Source: Flavobacteriaceae bacterium
Lineage (GTDB): Bacteria; Bacteroidota; Bacteroidia; Flavobacteriales; Flavobacteriaceae
Assembly: GCA_016744415.1 (NCBI GenBank)
Contig: JADGEL010000001.1
Location: 372,001 to 436,000, forward strand
Length of the DNA: 64,000 nucleotides
Direction: 5' to 3'
In this document: positions 24,281-32,058 of the stretch, in pieces
Layout: every line of letters begins with the position of its first letter
Numbering within the stretch: position 1 is the stretch's first letter
Translations under genes and position numbers: made by a program
Notes under the pieces: model-generated
Seen by the model: the letters and a program-made list of their open reading frames with translations, nothing else
What the model was told of the DNA's origin: nothing
Database searches by the model: none

Positions 24281-27200
24281 ATGAGTTACAATCACCTAGA
24301 GATAGAAAATAAATGGCAAAAATATTGGGCCGATAATCAAACATTTAAAGCCCAAAATCCTCCTCTTTCTGGAGCATTAAAAGATGCCCCAAAGTTTTAT
24401 GTGTTAGACATGTTTCCTTATCCATCAGGTGCAGGATTGCATGTAGGTCATCCTCTTGGCTATATCGCTTCTGATATTTATGCTCGCTATAAAAGACATA
24501 AAGGCTTTAATGTATTGCATCCTCAAGGTTATGATTCTTTTGGTTTACCAGCTGAGCAATATGCGATACAAACTGGTCAGCATCCTGCAAAAACAACTGA
24601 AGAAAACATTAAAACCTACCGTCGTCAATTAGACCGAATTGGTTTTTCTTTTGATTGGTCTCGCGAAGTGAGAACTTCTAGTCCTGAATATTATAAATGG
24701 ACACAGTGGATTTTTATTCAGTTATTCAACTCTTGGTACAACAAGGACTCAGATAAGGCAGAAGACATTTCTACTTTGGAAGCCATTTTTACTACTGATG
24801 GAAATAAAAAGGTAACCGCCGTTTGCGATGATGAAATTGCATCGTTTACTGCAGCTGCATGGAAAAAATTCTCTAAAAAGAAACAACAAAAAATTCTATT
24901 ACAATACCGTTTAACATTTTTATCTGACACCGAAGTAAATTGGTGTCGAGCACTAGGAACGGTATTAGCAAATGATGAAATTGTAAACGGAGTTTCTGAA
25001 CGTGGAGGGCATCCTGTAGTTCGCAAAAAAATGACCCAATGGTCTATGCGAATCTCTGCTTATGCCCAAAGGTTATTAGATGGATTACAAAAAATTGATT
25101 GGCCACAACCGCTTAAAGATTCTCAAACCAATTGGATTGGCCGCTCACAAGGCGCTATGGTTTCTTTTAAAGTGTTGCCAAACGAAGTACCAGAAAAAAA
25201 AGGTATCCTTTCTTATAAAACAATTGAAGAAATTAAAGCATTGCGTTTGAATTCTTCAAAAGCAAGTAAATTACTTTGGGATGTATTAAGAAAGAAAAAA
25301 GGTTCTGTAAAATTTAGACAGCAGTATGTTTTAGGTGATTTTATCACCGATTTTGTGAGTTTTAACAAAAAGGCAATCGTGGAGTTTTCTGGTAAAGAAG
25401 ACGAAATTGAAAGGGCTAATTATTTTGCAACAGAAGGTTATACTGTTACCTATATTTCTGATAAGGAAGTTATTGATAATATAAATTCAGTGATTTCTAA
25501 AATTAACAACGGAATTCAATTTCCGAAGATTGCAGAGATTCAAAAAGTCCCTAAAAAGAAAATTAAAAAAGAGACCTCAAAATTAATTGAAGTCTTTACA
25601 ACAAGACCTGATACTATTTTTGGAGTATCGTTCATGACATTGGCTCCAGAGCATGAGTTGGTTTCTCAAATAACTACTGATAAACAACGAAAAGCAGTAA
25701 ACAACTATATCACAGCAACTGCTAAACGTAGTGAGCGTGATAGGATGGCAGATGTAAAAACCATTTCTGGAGCGTTTACAGGTGCCTATGCAGAGCATCC
25801 TTTTACGGGTAAAAAAGTCCAGATTTGGATTGGAGATTACGTATTAGCGAGTTATGGAACTGGTGCTGTAATGGCTGTGCCTTGTGGTGATCAGCGTGAT
25901 TATGATTTTGCGAAACACTTCGATATCAATATTCCAAATATTTTTGAAGGCGTTGATATTTCTGAAGCAGCTCATGAAGACAAAAACGAAACTAAAATTG
26001 CAAATTCTGATTTCTTAAATGGATTGGCATATAAAAAAGCAATGAAAACCATTATCTATGAACTGGAGAAAAAAGGGATTGGTTACGGAAAAATAAATTA
26101 CCGTTTGCGCGATGCTGTATTCAGTCGTCAACGTTATTGGGGAGAACCTTTCCCAGTATATTATAAAAACGGAATACCGCAAATGATAGACGCCAAACAT
26201 TTACCAATTGCTTTGCCAGAAGTTGAAAAATACTTGCCGACTGAGGATGGGAAACCACCTTTAGGAAATGCTACAGAATGGGCTTGGGATGTGAAAGCAA
26301 ATAAAGTTGTGAGTAATGCCAAAATTGACAATAAGACAGTTTTTACTTTAGAATTAAACACCATGCCAGGGTGGGCAGGAAGTTCTTGGTATTTTAATAG
26401 GTATATGGATTCTCAGAATTCTGAAGAATTTGCCAGTAAAGAAGCCTTAGATTATTGGCAAGATGTTGACTTGTATATTGGAGGTTCTGAACATGCTACC
26501 GGACATTTATTATATGCCCGTTTTTGGCAAAAGTTTTTGTTTGACAAAGGGATTGTACCTGTAGATGAGTTTGCAAAAAAACTAATCAACCAAGGGATGA
26601 TTACTGGAACGAGTGCTTTTGTTTATAGATGGGAGTTTAAAAATGGAGATACCTCTGGTCTAAAAAAGCTGATATTTGTTAGTAAAACCCAAATGGAAAA
26701 TATCATTGAAGAAAGACAAAAGGCAGAGAATTCAAAACATAATTTAGATAATGATTCAATTGATTTATTAGCTATTACTAAAATAAAAAGTGACTCTGAA
26801 AATATGTGGTCACATTTTACCCCTATACATGCCGATGTTGCTTTTGTAAATACATCAGATGAGCTGGATATCGAAGCATTTAAAAATTGGAGAGAAGAAT
26901 ATAAAAATGCTCAATTCATTACTGAAGATGATGGCAGCTTTAAAGTAGGTCGCGAAGTTGAAAAGATGTCTAAATCTAAATACAACGTAGTTAACCCTGA
27001 TGCTATTTGTGAAGAATACGGAGCAGATAGTTTGCGTTTGTTCGAAATGTTCTTAGGCCCATTAGAACAATCAAAACCTTGGAAAACTTCGGGTATTTCA
27101 GGTGTGCTTTCATTCTTAAAGAAATTATGGAAATTATATCATGGTGGAGAAGAAGGTGTTTTCTTAGTTTCAGAAGAAAAAGCAACCAAAGAAGAATTGA

Positions 27201-27649
27201 AAACCTTGCATAAGACCATCAAAAAAGTAGATGATGATATTGCTAATTTCTCTTTTAACACTTCGGTAAGTTCATTTATGATTGCCGTTAATGAGTTAAC
27301 TGCTTTAAAATGTAACAAACGGGAAATCTTAGAAGGATTGATAGTTTTAATATCACCCTATGCGCCGCACATTGCTGAGGAGTTATGGAGTAAATTAGGG
27401 AATAAAGATTCTATTGCTACAGCAGAATTCCCAGTTTTTGATGCAAATCATTTAGTAGAGAGTACAAAAAATTATCCGATTTCATTCAATGGTAAAATGA
27501 GATTTACCATTGAATTCTCTTTAGATTTATCAAAAGAAGAAATTGAAAAAGCGGTACTAGAAAATGAAAAAACCAAAGCACAATTACAAGGACGTACTCC
27601 TAAAAAAGTAATTGTTGTACCTGGTAAAATTGTAAATATTGTCGGCTAA
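24281..27649 (+). CDS. leuS: Leucyl-tRNA synthetase with an inserted DUF559-like endonuclease domain
   Basis: Charges tRNA-Leu; class I synthetase. The catalytic motifs are intact: HVGH (54-57) in the HIGH position and KMSKS (895-899). The CP1 editing domain has VFTTRPDTIFGVSFM (438-452) and the conserved GTGAVMAVPCGDQRD. It has 1122 residues; as I recall it, Bacteroidota LeuRS has about 920-950. The excess is explained by two stretches. Residues about 299-434, between GAMVSFKV and LIEVFTTRPD, contain a DUF559/Vsr-like domain. About 45 extra residues lie near 795-843, rich in Glu, Lys and Ser. The frame is continuous and all essential motifs remain, so the enzyme should be active. The region at 158-255 is normal for the phylum. 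Confidence 0.96.
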   Translation: MSYNHLEIENKWQKYWADNQTFKAQNPPLSGALKDAPKFYVLDMFPYPSGAGLHVGHPLGYIASDIYARYKRHKGFNVLHPQGYDSFGLPAEQYAIQTGQHPAKTTEENIKTYRRQLDRIGFSFDWSREVRTSSPEYYKWTQWIFIQLFNSWYNKDSDKAEDISTLEAIFTTDGNKKVTAVCDDEIASFTAAAWKKFSKKKQQKILLQYRLTFLSDTEVNWCRALGTVLANDEIVNGVSERGGHPVVRKKMTQWSMRISAYAQRLLDGLQKIDWPQPLKDSQTNWIGRSQGAMVSFKVLPNEVPEKKGILSYKTIEEIKALRLNSSKASKLLWDVLRKKKGSVKFRQQYVLGDFITDFVSFNKKAIVEFSGKEDEIERANYFATEGYTVTYISDKEVIDNINSVISKINNGIQFPKIAEIQKVPKKKIKKETSKLIEVFTTRPDTIFGVSFMTLAPEHELVSQITTDKQRKAVNNYITATAKRSERDRMADVKTISGAFTGAYAEHPFTGKKVQIWIGDYVLASYGTGAVMAVPCGDQRDYDFAKHFDINIPNIFEGVDISEAAHEDKNETKIANSDFLNGLAYKKAMKTIIYELEKKGIGYGKINYRLRDAVFSRQRYWGEPFPVYYKNGIPQMIDAKHLPIALPEVEKYLPTEDGKPPLGNATEWAWDVKANKVVSNAKIDNKTVFTLELNTMPGWAGSSWYFNRYMDSQNSEEFASKEALDYWQDVDLYIGGSEHATGHLLYARFWQKFLFDKGIVPVDEFAKKLINQGMITGTSAFVYRWEFKNGDTSGLKKLIFVSKTQMENIIEERQKAENSKHNLDNDSIDLLAITKIKSDSENMWSHFTPIHADVAFVNTSDELDIEAFKNWREEYKNAQFITEDDGSFKVGREVEKMSKSKYNVVNPDAICEEYGADSLRLFEMFLGPLEQSKPWKTSGISGVLSFLKKLWKLYHGGEEGVFLVSEEKATKEELKTLHKTIKKVDDDIANFSFNTSVSSFMIAVNELTALKCNKREILEGLIVLISPYAPHIAEELWSKLGNKDSIATAEFPVFDANHLVESTKNYPISFNGKMRFTIEFSLDLSKEEIEKAVLENEKTKAQLQGRTPKKVIVVPGKIVNIVG
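25175..25582 (+). other. In-frame insert encoding a DUF559/Vsr-like endonuclease domain within leuS
   Basis: Codons 299-434 of leuS. The core (about 324-409, bases 25250-25507) follows the DUF559 order: KLLWDVLRKKKGSVKFRQQY, then GDFITDFVSF with Asp357, AIVEFSGKEDE with Glu368, YFATEGYTVTYISDKEV, and a final helix. In typical members the second strand reads ELDG followed by a His; here it is EFSGKEDE, so the second Asp and the His are missing. A basic hinge (VPKKKIKKETSK) leads back into the editing domain. There are no intein splice motifs. Family assignment by eye. Confidence 0.8.
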
Positions 27650-27675
27650 GACTCAATAAGTATAGCCTAGGTTAC

Positions 27676-27758
27676 CGTCATTGCGAATAAAGTACGATCG
27701 AAGCAATCTTTCGATTCAAAGAAGAGATTACCGCATCGCTGCATTCCTCGTAATGATG
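27676..27758. repeat. Decayed intergenic palindromic repeat, copy 3
   Basis: Left arm CGTCATTGCGAATAAAGTAC (27676-27695) through CAATCT, right arm AGATTACCGCATCG ... CCTCGTAATGATG to 27758. The arms are inverted copies with about 60-65% identity by eye. This is the best preserved copy of the family. It lies between leuS and the SemiSWEET gene and may act as the leuS terminator. Confidence 0.75.
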
Positions 27759-27772
27759 AAAAAAAATAGAAT

Positions 27773-28036
27773 ATGAGTTTTAATATAGAAATTATTGGCT
27801 TTCTAGCCGCAACTTTAACTACCGCTTCATTTGTACCACAAGTCTTTAGAATTTGGAAAACAAAAGAAGTTAAAGATATTTCATTTATGATGTACTTGTC
27901 AATGTTTCTTGGTGTATCACTCTGGTTCTATTATGGGCTTTTAATAAATAGTGTTTCTATGATGATTGCCAATATTATTTCTGCACTGTTAGTTTTGAGT
28001 ATCTTGTATTTTAAAAAGAATTACTCAGAAAAGTAA
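27773..28036 (+). CDS. SemiSWEET-family sugar transporter
   Basis: 87-residue membrane protein with three helices: one PQ-loop/MtN3 triple-helix bundle, which works as a dimer. The signature is IIGFLAATLTTASFVPQVFRIW with the PQ motif, followed by VKDISFMMYLSMFLGVSLWFYYG. The C-terminal tail is basic. Sugar uptake or exchange is known for several SemiSWEETs; the substrate here is unknown. It starts 15 nt after the palindromic repeat, so its transcription may depend on leuS read-through. Confidence 0.92.
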   Translation: MSFNIEIIGFLAATLTTASFVPQVFRIWKTKEVKDISFMMYLSMFLGVSLWFYYGLLINSVSMMIANIISALLVLSILYFKKNYSEK

Positions 28037-28152
28037 ACCTTATAGGTATTTTGGGTTTAAGCATCAGTTTTAGTCATTTTTGATGAAAAATCATATCGAG
28101 AACTCTTTGTTTATTTCTTATTTTTACCAAAAGGATTTTTTAATCAAAAAAT

Positions 28153-29604
28153 ATGAACACTAAAGTTTTTTCAATTAGAAGTCGTGTTTTTGTATCAATG
28201 GTTTTGTTGATATTGATATCTTCTATTTTAATTGGCTTGGTTACCGTTTTTCAATACAATGAACAGTCCGAAGAATATAATGCTGGTAGGTTAGTTCGTA
28301 AAGAGAACGCTATAATAAATCATCTTGAAGTTGAACTAAATGTTATTTCTGATAGTATAAATGATGAAGAAATTAGGGTTCTTTTAAAACATAAGATAAA
28401 TGATATTGCAGAAACTCATGGAGTTGATGTCGAAATCCATGGTTTAGACGGAAGCTTAATAATTTCTTCAAACTATACAATAGATAAAAATAGAGTTTCT
28501 GATGTAATTGTTGAAGAAGTTCTTACAATTCTAGCAAATGATGGTGCACATCGATTTGTTGAAAAAGATGAGTTTAACGATAAAGAATATCACGCATCCT
28601 ACTCCTATTTGTACAACAAATCTAAAAAAGTAATAGGCATTTTACACATTCCATATTTAGAAAATAGAGCTGATCAAGAGAACGAATTAAGAGAGTTTCT
28701 GTCTCGTTTGGCCTTAGGCTTCTTTTTAATGTTTTTAATTGGGATGGCATTTGCACTCTTTATTTCTAGATATATTACACGTTCAATTACAACGGTGAGT
28801 GAGAAGATGAATGAAATGAGATTGAACAAACGCAATGAGAAAATTGAAATAAAAGGAAAGAATAAAGAAATTCATGTGTTGGTAGAAGCATACAATAGTA
28901 TGGTAGATGATTTGGAAGGAAGTGCTGTAAAATTGGCTCAAAATGAACGTGAGGAAGCTTGGAGAGAAATGGCAAAACAGGTTGCACATGAAATTAAAAA
29001 TCCGTTAACACCTATGCGATTAACGGTACAAAGTTTTGAAAGAAAATTTGACCCAACAGATCCCAATATTGGACAAAAATTAAAAGAATATAGCAAAACT
29101 ATAATTCAACAAATTGATGTAATGAGCTCTATTGCTTCTGCTTTTTCTGATTTTGCAAAAATGCCTACCCAAAAAAGAGAAGAAATTAATATTATTGAAG
29201 TAGTAAAACACGCAACTGAGATTTTTACAGAATCGTATATTTCATTTTCGTCTGATGCTGAAATGCTGATTATGAATTTGGATAAATTACAGCTTACACG
29301 TATTGTTACCAATCTTATTAAAAATGCGATTCAGGCAGTTGAGAGTACCGATAATCCTCTTGTAAAAATAAAAGTGATTGAACAACAAACTAATGTGATT
29401 ATTGAAGTTACTGACAACGGTAAGGGAATAGAAGATGATGTTAGAGAAAAGGTTTTTGAACCAAAATTTACCACTAAAACAAGTGGTATGGGATTGGGTT
29501 TACCAATGATAAAAAATATCATAGAAGCTTATGGAGGGAGCTTATCTTTTGAATCTCAAAAAAAAATAAAAACAATTTTTACAGTTCAATTACCTAAAGA
29601 TTAA
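28153..29604 (+). CDS. Orphan sensor histidine kinase, NtrY-like
   Basis: 483 residues: an N-terminal helix (about 12-34), an extracytoplasmic sensor domain of about 140 residues, a second helix (about 188-208), and HAMP. The H-box is VAHEIKNPLTPMRLTVQ, a form found in NtrY-like kinases. The ATPase boxes are NLIKNAIQAV (N), DNGKGIEDD (G1), PKFTTKTSGMGLGLPM (F/G2). No response regulator is adjacent; the next gene, 23 nt downstream, is an enoyl-CoA hydratase. The signal is unknown. Confidence 0.93.
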   Translation: MNTKVFSIRSRVFVSMVLLILISSILIGLVTVFQYNEQSEEYNAGRLVRKENAIINHLEVELNVISDSINDEEIRVLLKHKINDIAETHGVDVEIHGLDGSLIISSNYTIDKNRVSDVIVEEVLTILANDGAHRFVEKDEFNDKEYHASYSYLYNKSKKVIGILHIPYLENRADQENELREFLSRLALGFFLMFLIGMAFALFISRYITRSITTVSEKMNEMRLNKRNEKIEIKGKNKEIHVLVEAYNSMVDDLEGSAVKLAQNEREEAWREMAKQVAHEIKNPLTPMRLTVQSFERKFDPTDPNIGQKLKEYSKTIIQQIDVMSSIASAFSDFAKMPTQKREEINIIEVVKHATEIFTESYISFSSDAEMLIMNLDKLQLTRIVTNLIKNAIQAVESTDNPLVKIKVIEQQTNVIIEVTDNGKGIEDDVREKVFEPKFTTKTSGMGLGLPMIKNIIEAYGGSLSFESQKKIKTIFTVQLPKD

Positions 29605-29627
29605 ATGCATAATTAAAATTACATAAT

Positions 29628-30401
29628 ATGAATTACGAAAATATTTTACTAAATCAAGTTGATAAAATTTTAACGATTACCATCAACAGACCTCAACAAT
29701 TAAATGCCTTAAATATAGCAACCATTCAAGAACTACATAACGCTTTTTCTGAAGCAGATTTAGATAAAAATGTACGTGTAATAATTATAACTGGTAGCGG
29801 ATCAAAAGCATTTGTTGCAGGAGCAGATATTAAAGAATTTGCTCATTTTGATGAAAATGAAGGCAGAGTTTTATCAGAAAAAGGACATGATGTTCTATTT
29901 GATTTTGTTGAGAATTTATCTACTCCAGTGATTGCTGCAGTTAATGGCTTTGCTCTAGGTGGCGGGTTAGAATTAGCAATGTCTGCACATTTCAGAATTG
30001 CAAGTGATAATGCTAAAATGGGATTACCCGAAGTTTCTCTAGGAGTAATTCCAGGATACGGTGGCACACAACGTTTACCTCAGTTGGTTGGTAAAGGAAA
30101 AGCGATGGAACTGATTATGACCGCAAATATGTTAACTGCTCAAGAAGCGTTTGATTGGGGATTGGTAAATCATGTAGTAGCGCAAGAAGAATTAATTCCG
30201 TTAGCCGAAAAACTAGCAGGTAAAATTGCCCGTAATTCTGGAACTGCGATTGCAACCGCAATTAAAACAGTAAATGCTAATTTTGATAAAAAAGAAGATG
30301 GCTTTGAAACAGAAATCATCAACTTTGGAAAATGTTTTGGATCTGAAGATTTTATTGAAGGGACTACAGCATTTTTAGAAAAGAGAAAACCAAATTTTTA
30401 A
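29628..30401 (+). CDS. Enoyl-CoA hydratase
   Basis: Crotonase-fold hydratase that adds water to trans-2-enoyl-CoA. 257 residues. The CoA/oxyanion segments are SKAFVAGADIKEFAHF and AAVNGFALGGGLELAMSAHF; the catalytic glutamates are in LGGGLELAM and LPEVSLGVIPGYGGTQRL. Both acid residues are present, supporting true hydratase activity. It follows the kinase by 23 nt and ends in a 20-nt palindrome shared with the converging gene. Confidence 0.95.
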   Translation: MNYENILLNQVDKILTITINRPQQLNALNIATIQELHNAFSEADLDKNVRVIIITGSGSKAFVAGADIKEFAHFDENEGRVLSEKGHDVLFDFVENLSTPVIAAVNGFALGGGLELAMSAHFRIASDNAKMGLPEVSLGVIPGYGGTQRLPQLVGKGKAMELIMTANMLTAQEAFDWGLVNHVVAQEELIPLAEKLAGKIARNSGTAIATAIKTVNANFDKKEDGFETEIINFGKCFGSEDFIEGTTAFLEKRKPNF

Positions 30402-30416
30402 TCAATATTGATTAAA
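30397..30416. terminator. Perfect 20-nt palindrome covering two converging stop codons
   Basis: TTTAATCAATATTGATTAAA is fully self-complementary. It contains the TAA of the enoyl-CoA hydratase gene (30399-30401) and the stop of the minus-strand gene (30412-30414). It could act as a weak bidirectional terminator, but there is no GC-rich stem. Confidence 0.4.
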
Positions 30417-30765
30417 CTAAGTCCTTTTCAGAGAAATATTGAACCACAGCCTCTTTCATTAAAACAGATTGCTCTCCAGGTTTTAAAACTGGCAACTGTT
30501 CTTTTACTTTATAATGTGGCCAACCCTCGTCATCAAAAAAGTCAAATTCGTAATAACCATAAGGTTCTAATAACCTACAAATAGCTATATGCATTAGGTT
30601 AAGTTTTTCGTCTTTTCCAAATTTTTTTGCTCCAACACCTAGCTCTTGCACGCCTATTAAATAAATAATTGCATCTAAATCTAATTTCTCTCCACCTCCA
30701 AACCGGTCAGAAATAATTTTTACTACCTGCTCCCAATTATCTTTTAAATTTTCCGTTCCAATCAT
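30412..30765 (-). CDS. Conserved-looking protein of unknown function
   Basis: 117 residues, soluble, acidic. I do not recognise a named family. Features are LDLDAIIYLIGVQELGVG, KLNLMHIAICRLLEPYGYYE, an aromatic/acidic FDFFDDEGWPHYKV, and a hydrophobic-charged C-terminus. The composition is normal for the genome and the frame is closely packed between converging and divergent neighbours, so it is very likely real. A -7-like TATTTTTG lies 5 nt before the ATG. No function is suggested. Confidence 0.85.
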   Translation of the reverse strand: MIGTENLKDNWEQVVKIISDRFGGGEKLDLDAIIYLIGVQELGVGAKKFGKDEKLNLMHIAICRLLEPYGYYEFDFFDDEGWPHYKVKEQLPVLKPGEQSVLMKEAVVQYFSEKDLV

Positions 30766-30769
30766 AGTA

Positions 30770-30777
30770 CAAAAATA
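30770..30777 (-). promoter_or_regulatory. -7 element directly before the unknown gene
   Basis: TATTTTTG on the minus strand, 4 nt from the ATG at 30765. No -33 TTG at the expected distance. If used, the mRNA would be leaderless or nearly so. Confidence 0.4.
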
Positions 30778-30794
30778 GTGTAATCGTTTATTTG

Positions 30795-30824
30795 TTGAAT
30801 TGTTTAATTGGTTTTTTATCTTTA
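30795..30824 (+). promoter_or_regulatory. Candidate promoter of cvpA
   Basis: TTG at 30795-30797, a 19-nt spacer, TATCTTTA at 30817-30824 (one mismatch to TAnnTTTG). It lies inside the longer open frame, which supports the ATG at 30841 as the real start. Confidence 0.55.
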
Positions 30825-30840
30825 CAAAAATTCCCTCTTT

Positions 30841-31347
30841 ATGAATACGTTTGATATTATCATTGCAGCTTTATTATTATTTGGATTTATACGTGGATTA
30901 ATGAAAGGTTTGTTTGTAGAATTAGCCTCTCTAATTTCATTAATCGCTGGGGTGTATGGAGCGATTCACTTTTCCTACTTTGTTGGTGATTTTTTAAAGG
31001 ATAGCGTTGATTGGGAAGAGCAATATATTTCTATCGTTGCTTTTGCTATTACGTTTATTGCTATTGTAATTGTGATTTCACTTCTCGGAAAGCTATTTAC
31101 TAAAATAGCAGATTTTGCTGCTTTAGGTGCTTTGAATAAAATTCTTGGTGGCCTCTTTGGAATCCTAAAATTCGGATTGATTTTAAGTGTACTACTTATT
31201 ATTTTTGACAAATTAAACACAACTATTCCGTTTGTAACAGAAGAAAATACAGAGGAATCTATTTTATACGAACCAGTAAAAGAATTAGCCCCTTTAATCT
31301 TTTCAGACTTTTTAACGGTTGAGGATTTTGAGATAAAAACAGACTAG
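30841..31347 (+). CDS. CvpA family membrane protein
   Basis: 168 residues with four predicted helices. MNTFDIIIAALLLFGFIRGLMKGLF is the CvpA opening, followed by GVYGAIHFSYFVGDF and FTKIADFAALGALNKILGGLFG. Relatives are linked to colicin V production and, more generally, to envelope functions; the mechanism is unknown. I use the ATG at 30841, since the upstream 11 codons cover the promoter. The 3' end overlaps the converging TRIC gene by 4 nt. Confidence 0.92.
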   Translation: MNTFDIIIAALLLFGFIRGLMKGLFVELASLISLIAGVYGAIHFSYFVGDFLKDSVDWEEQYISIVAFAITFIAIVIVISLLGKLFTKIADFAALGALNKILGGLFGILKFGLILSVLLIIFDKLNTTIPFVTEENTEESILYEPVKELAPLIFSDFLTVEDFEIKTD

Positions 31348-31955
31348 GTCACTTTATACAACTTAGGAAACTCCCATTCATATTTCACGGCAAGAATTCG
31401 TAACACCACCACTAAAGAACTTGTTATCAGATAATTTATATTGATAGGCAATGTTGTTTGCAAGAGTACATAAAAAGTAACTGCACCTAAAATACTGAGT
31501 GATGCATACACCTCTTTATGAAAAATTAACGGGACCTCATTACTCAAAATATCTCTAAGCACTCCACCAAATGAGGCACTTAATGTCCCTAATAGCACAC
31601 AAATAATAGGGTGCAAATCTGTACTTAAACCAATTTTAAAACCAATAATAGTAAAGATTCCTAACCCAATAGCATCAAACAAAAACATGGTCTTTCTAAA
31701 ATAAGCAAGTCGTTTTCTAAAGAGCATAGCAATTGCGGTAGATACAAAAATGACGATTAAATACTCCCAATTTATCATCCAATTAACTGGAGTGTTTCCA
31801 ATTAATACATCCCGTAAACTCCCGCCACCAATAGCGGTTACAGATGCTAATATTAAAACTCCGAAGGAGTCAAACTTGTGCTTCATCGCAGCCAAAGCTC
31901 CTGAAATTGCAAAAACAGCGGTGCCAATAAAATCTAGTAAATCGAATAAAGTCAT
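31344..31955 (-). CDS. Trimeric intracellular cation (TRIC) channel family protein
   Basis: 203 residues with about seven helices in two repeats. The repeats show FDLLDFIGTAVFAISGALAA with SVTAIGGGSLRDVLIGNTP, and LFDAIGLGIFTIIGFKIGL with SASFGGVLRDILSNEVP. The paired GGGxxRD motifs are the mark of the UPF0126/TRIC family, which forms cation channels. It overlaps cvpA by 4 nt, tail to tail. A -7 element ends 4 nt before its ATG. Confidence 0.93.
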   Translation of the reverse strand: MTLFDLLDFIGTAVFAISGALAAMKHKFDSFGVLILASVTAIGGGSLRDVLIGNTPVNWMINWEYLIVIFVSTAIAMLFRKRLAYFRKTMFLFDAIGLGIFTIIGFKIGLSTDLHPIICVLLGTLSASFGGVLRDILSNEVPLIFHKEVYASLSILGAVTFYVLLQTTLPININYLITSSLVVVLRILAVKYEWEFPKLYKVT

Positions 31956-31959
31956 TAAA

Positions 31960-31967
31960 CAAATGTA
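31960..31967 (-). promoter_or_regulatory. -7 element directly before the TRIC gene
   Basis: TACATTTG on the minus strand, 4 nt from the ATG at 31955. No -33 TTG at 17-23 nt. Another case of a box almost touching the start codon. Confidence 0.4.
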
Positions 31968-32058
31968 GGGAGAAAAATAGAATTATTGATGAGTTTCTTA
32001 CCTCCGCAAAATAACAAGTTAAATAAAATCCTGAAACAAATTCAGAATGAAGTTGAGG

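Noticed and set aside
25175-25582. The leuS insert as an intein
   Set aside because: No N-terminal Cys/Ser splice block, no C-terminal HN motif followed by Cys/Ser/Thr, and the segment is only about 135 residues of nuclease-like fold.
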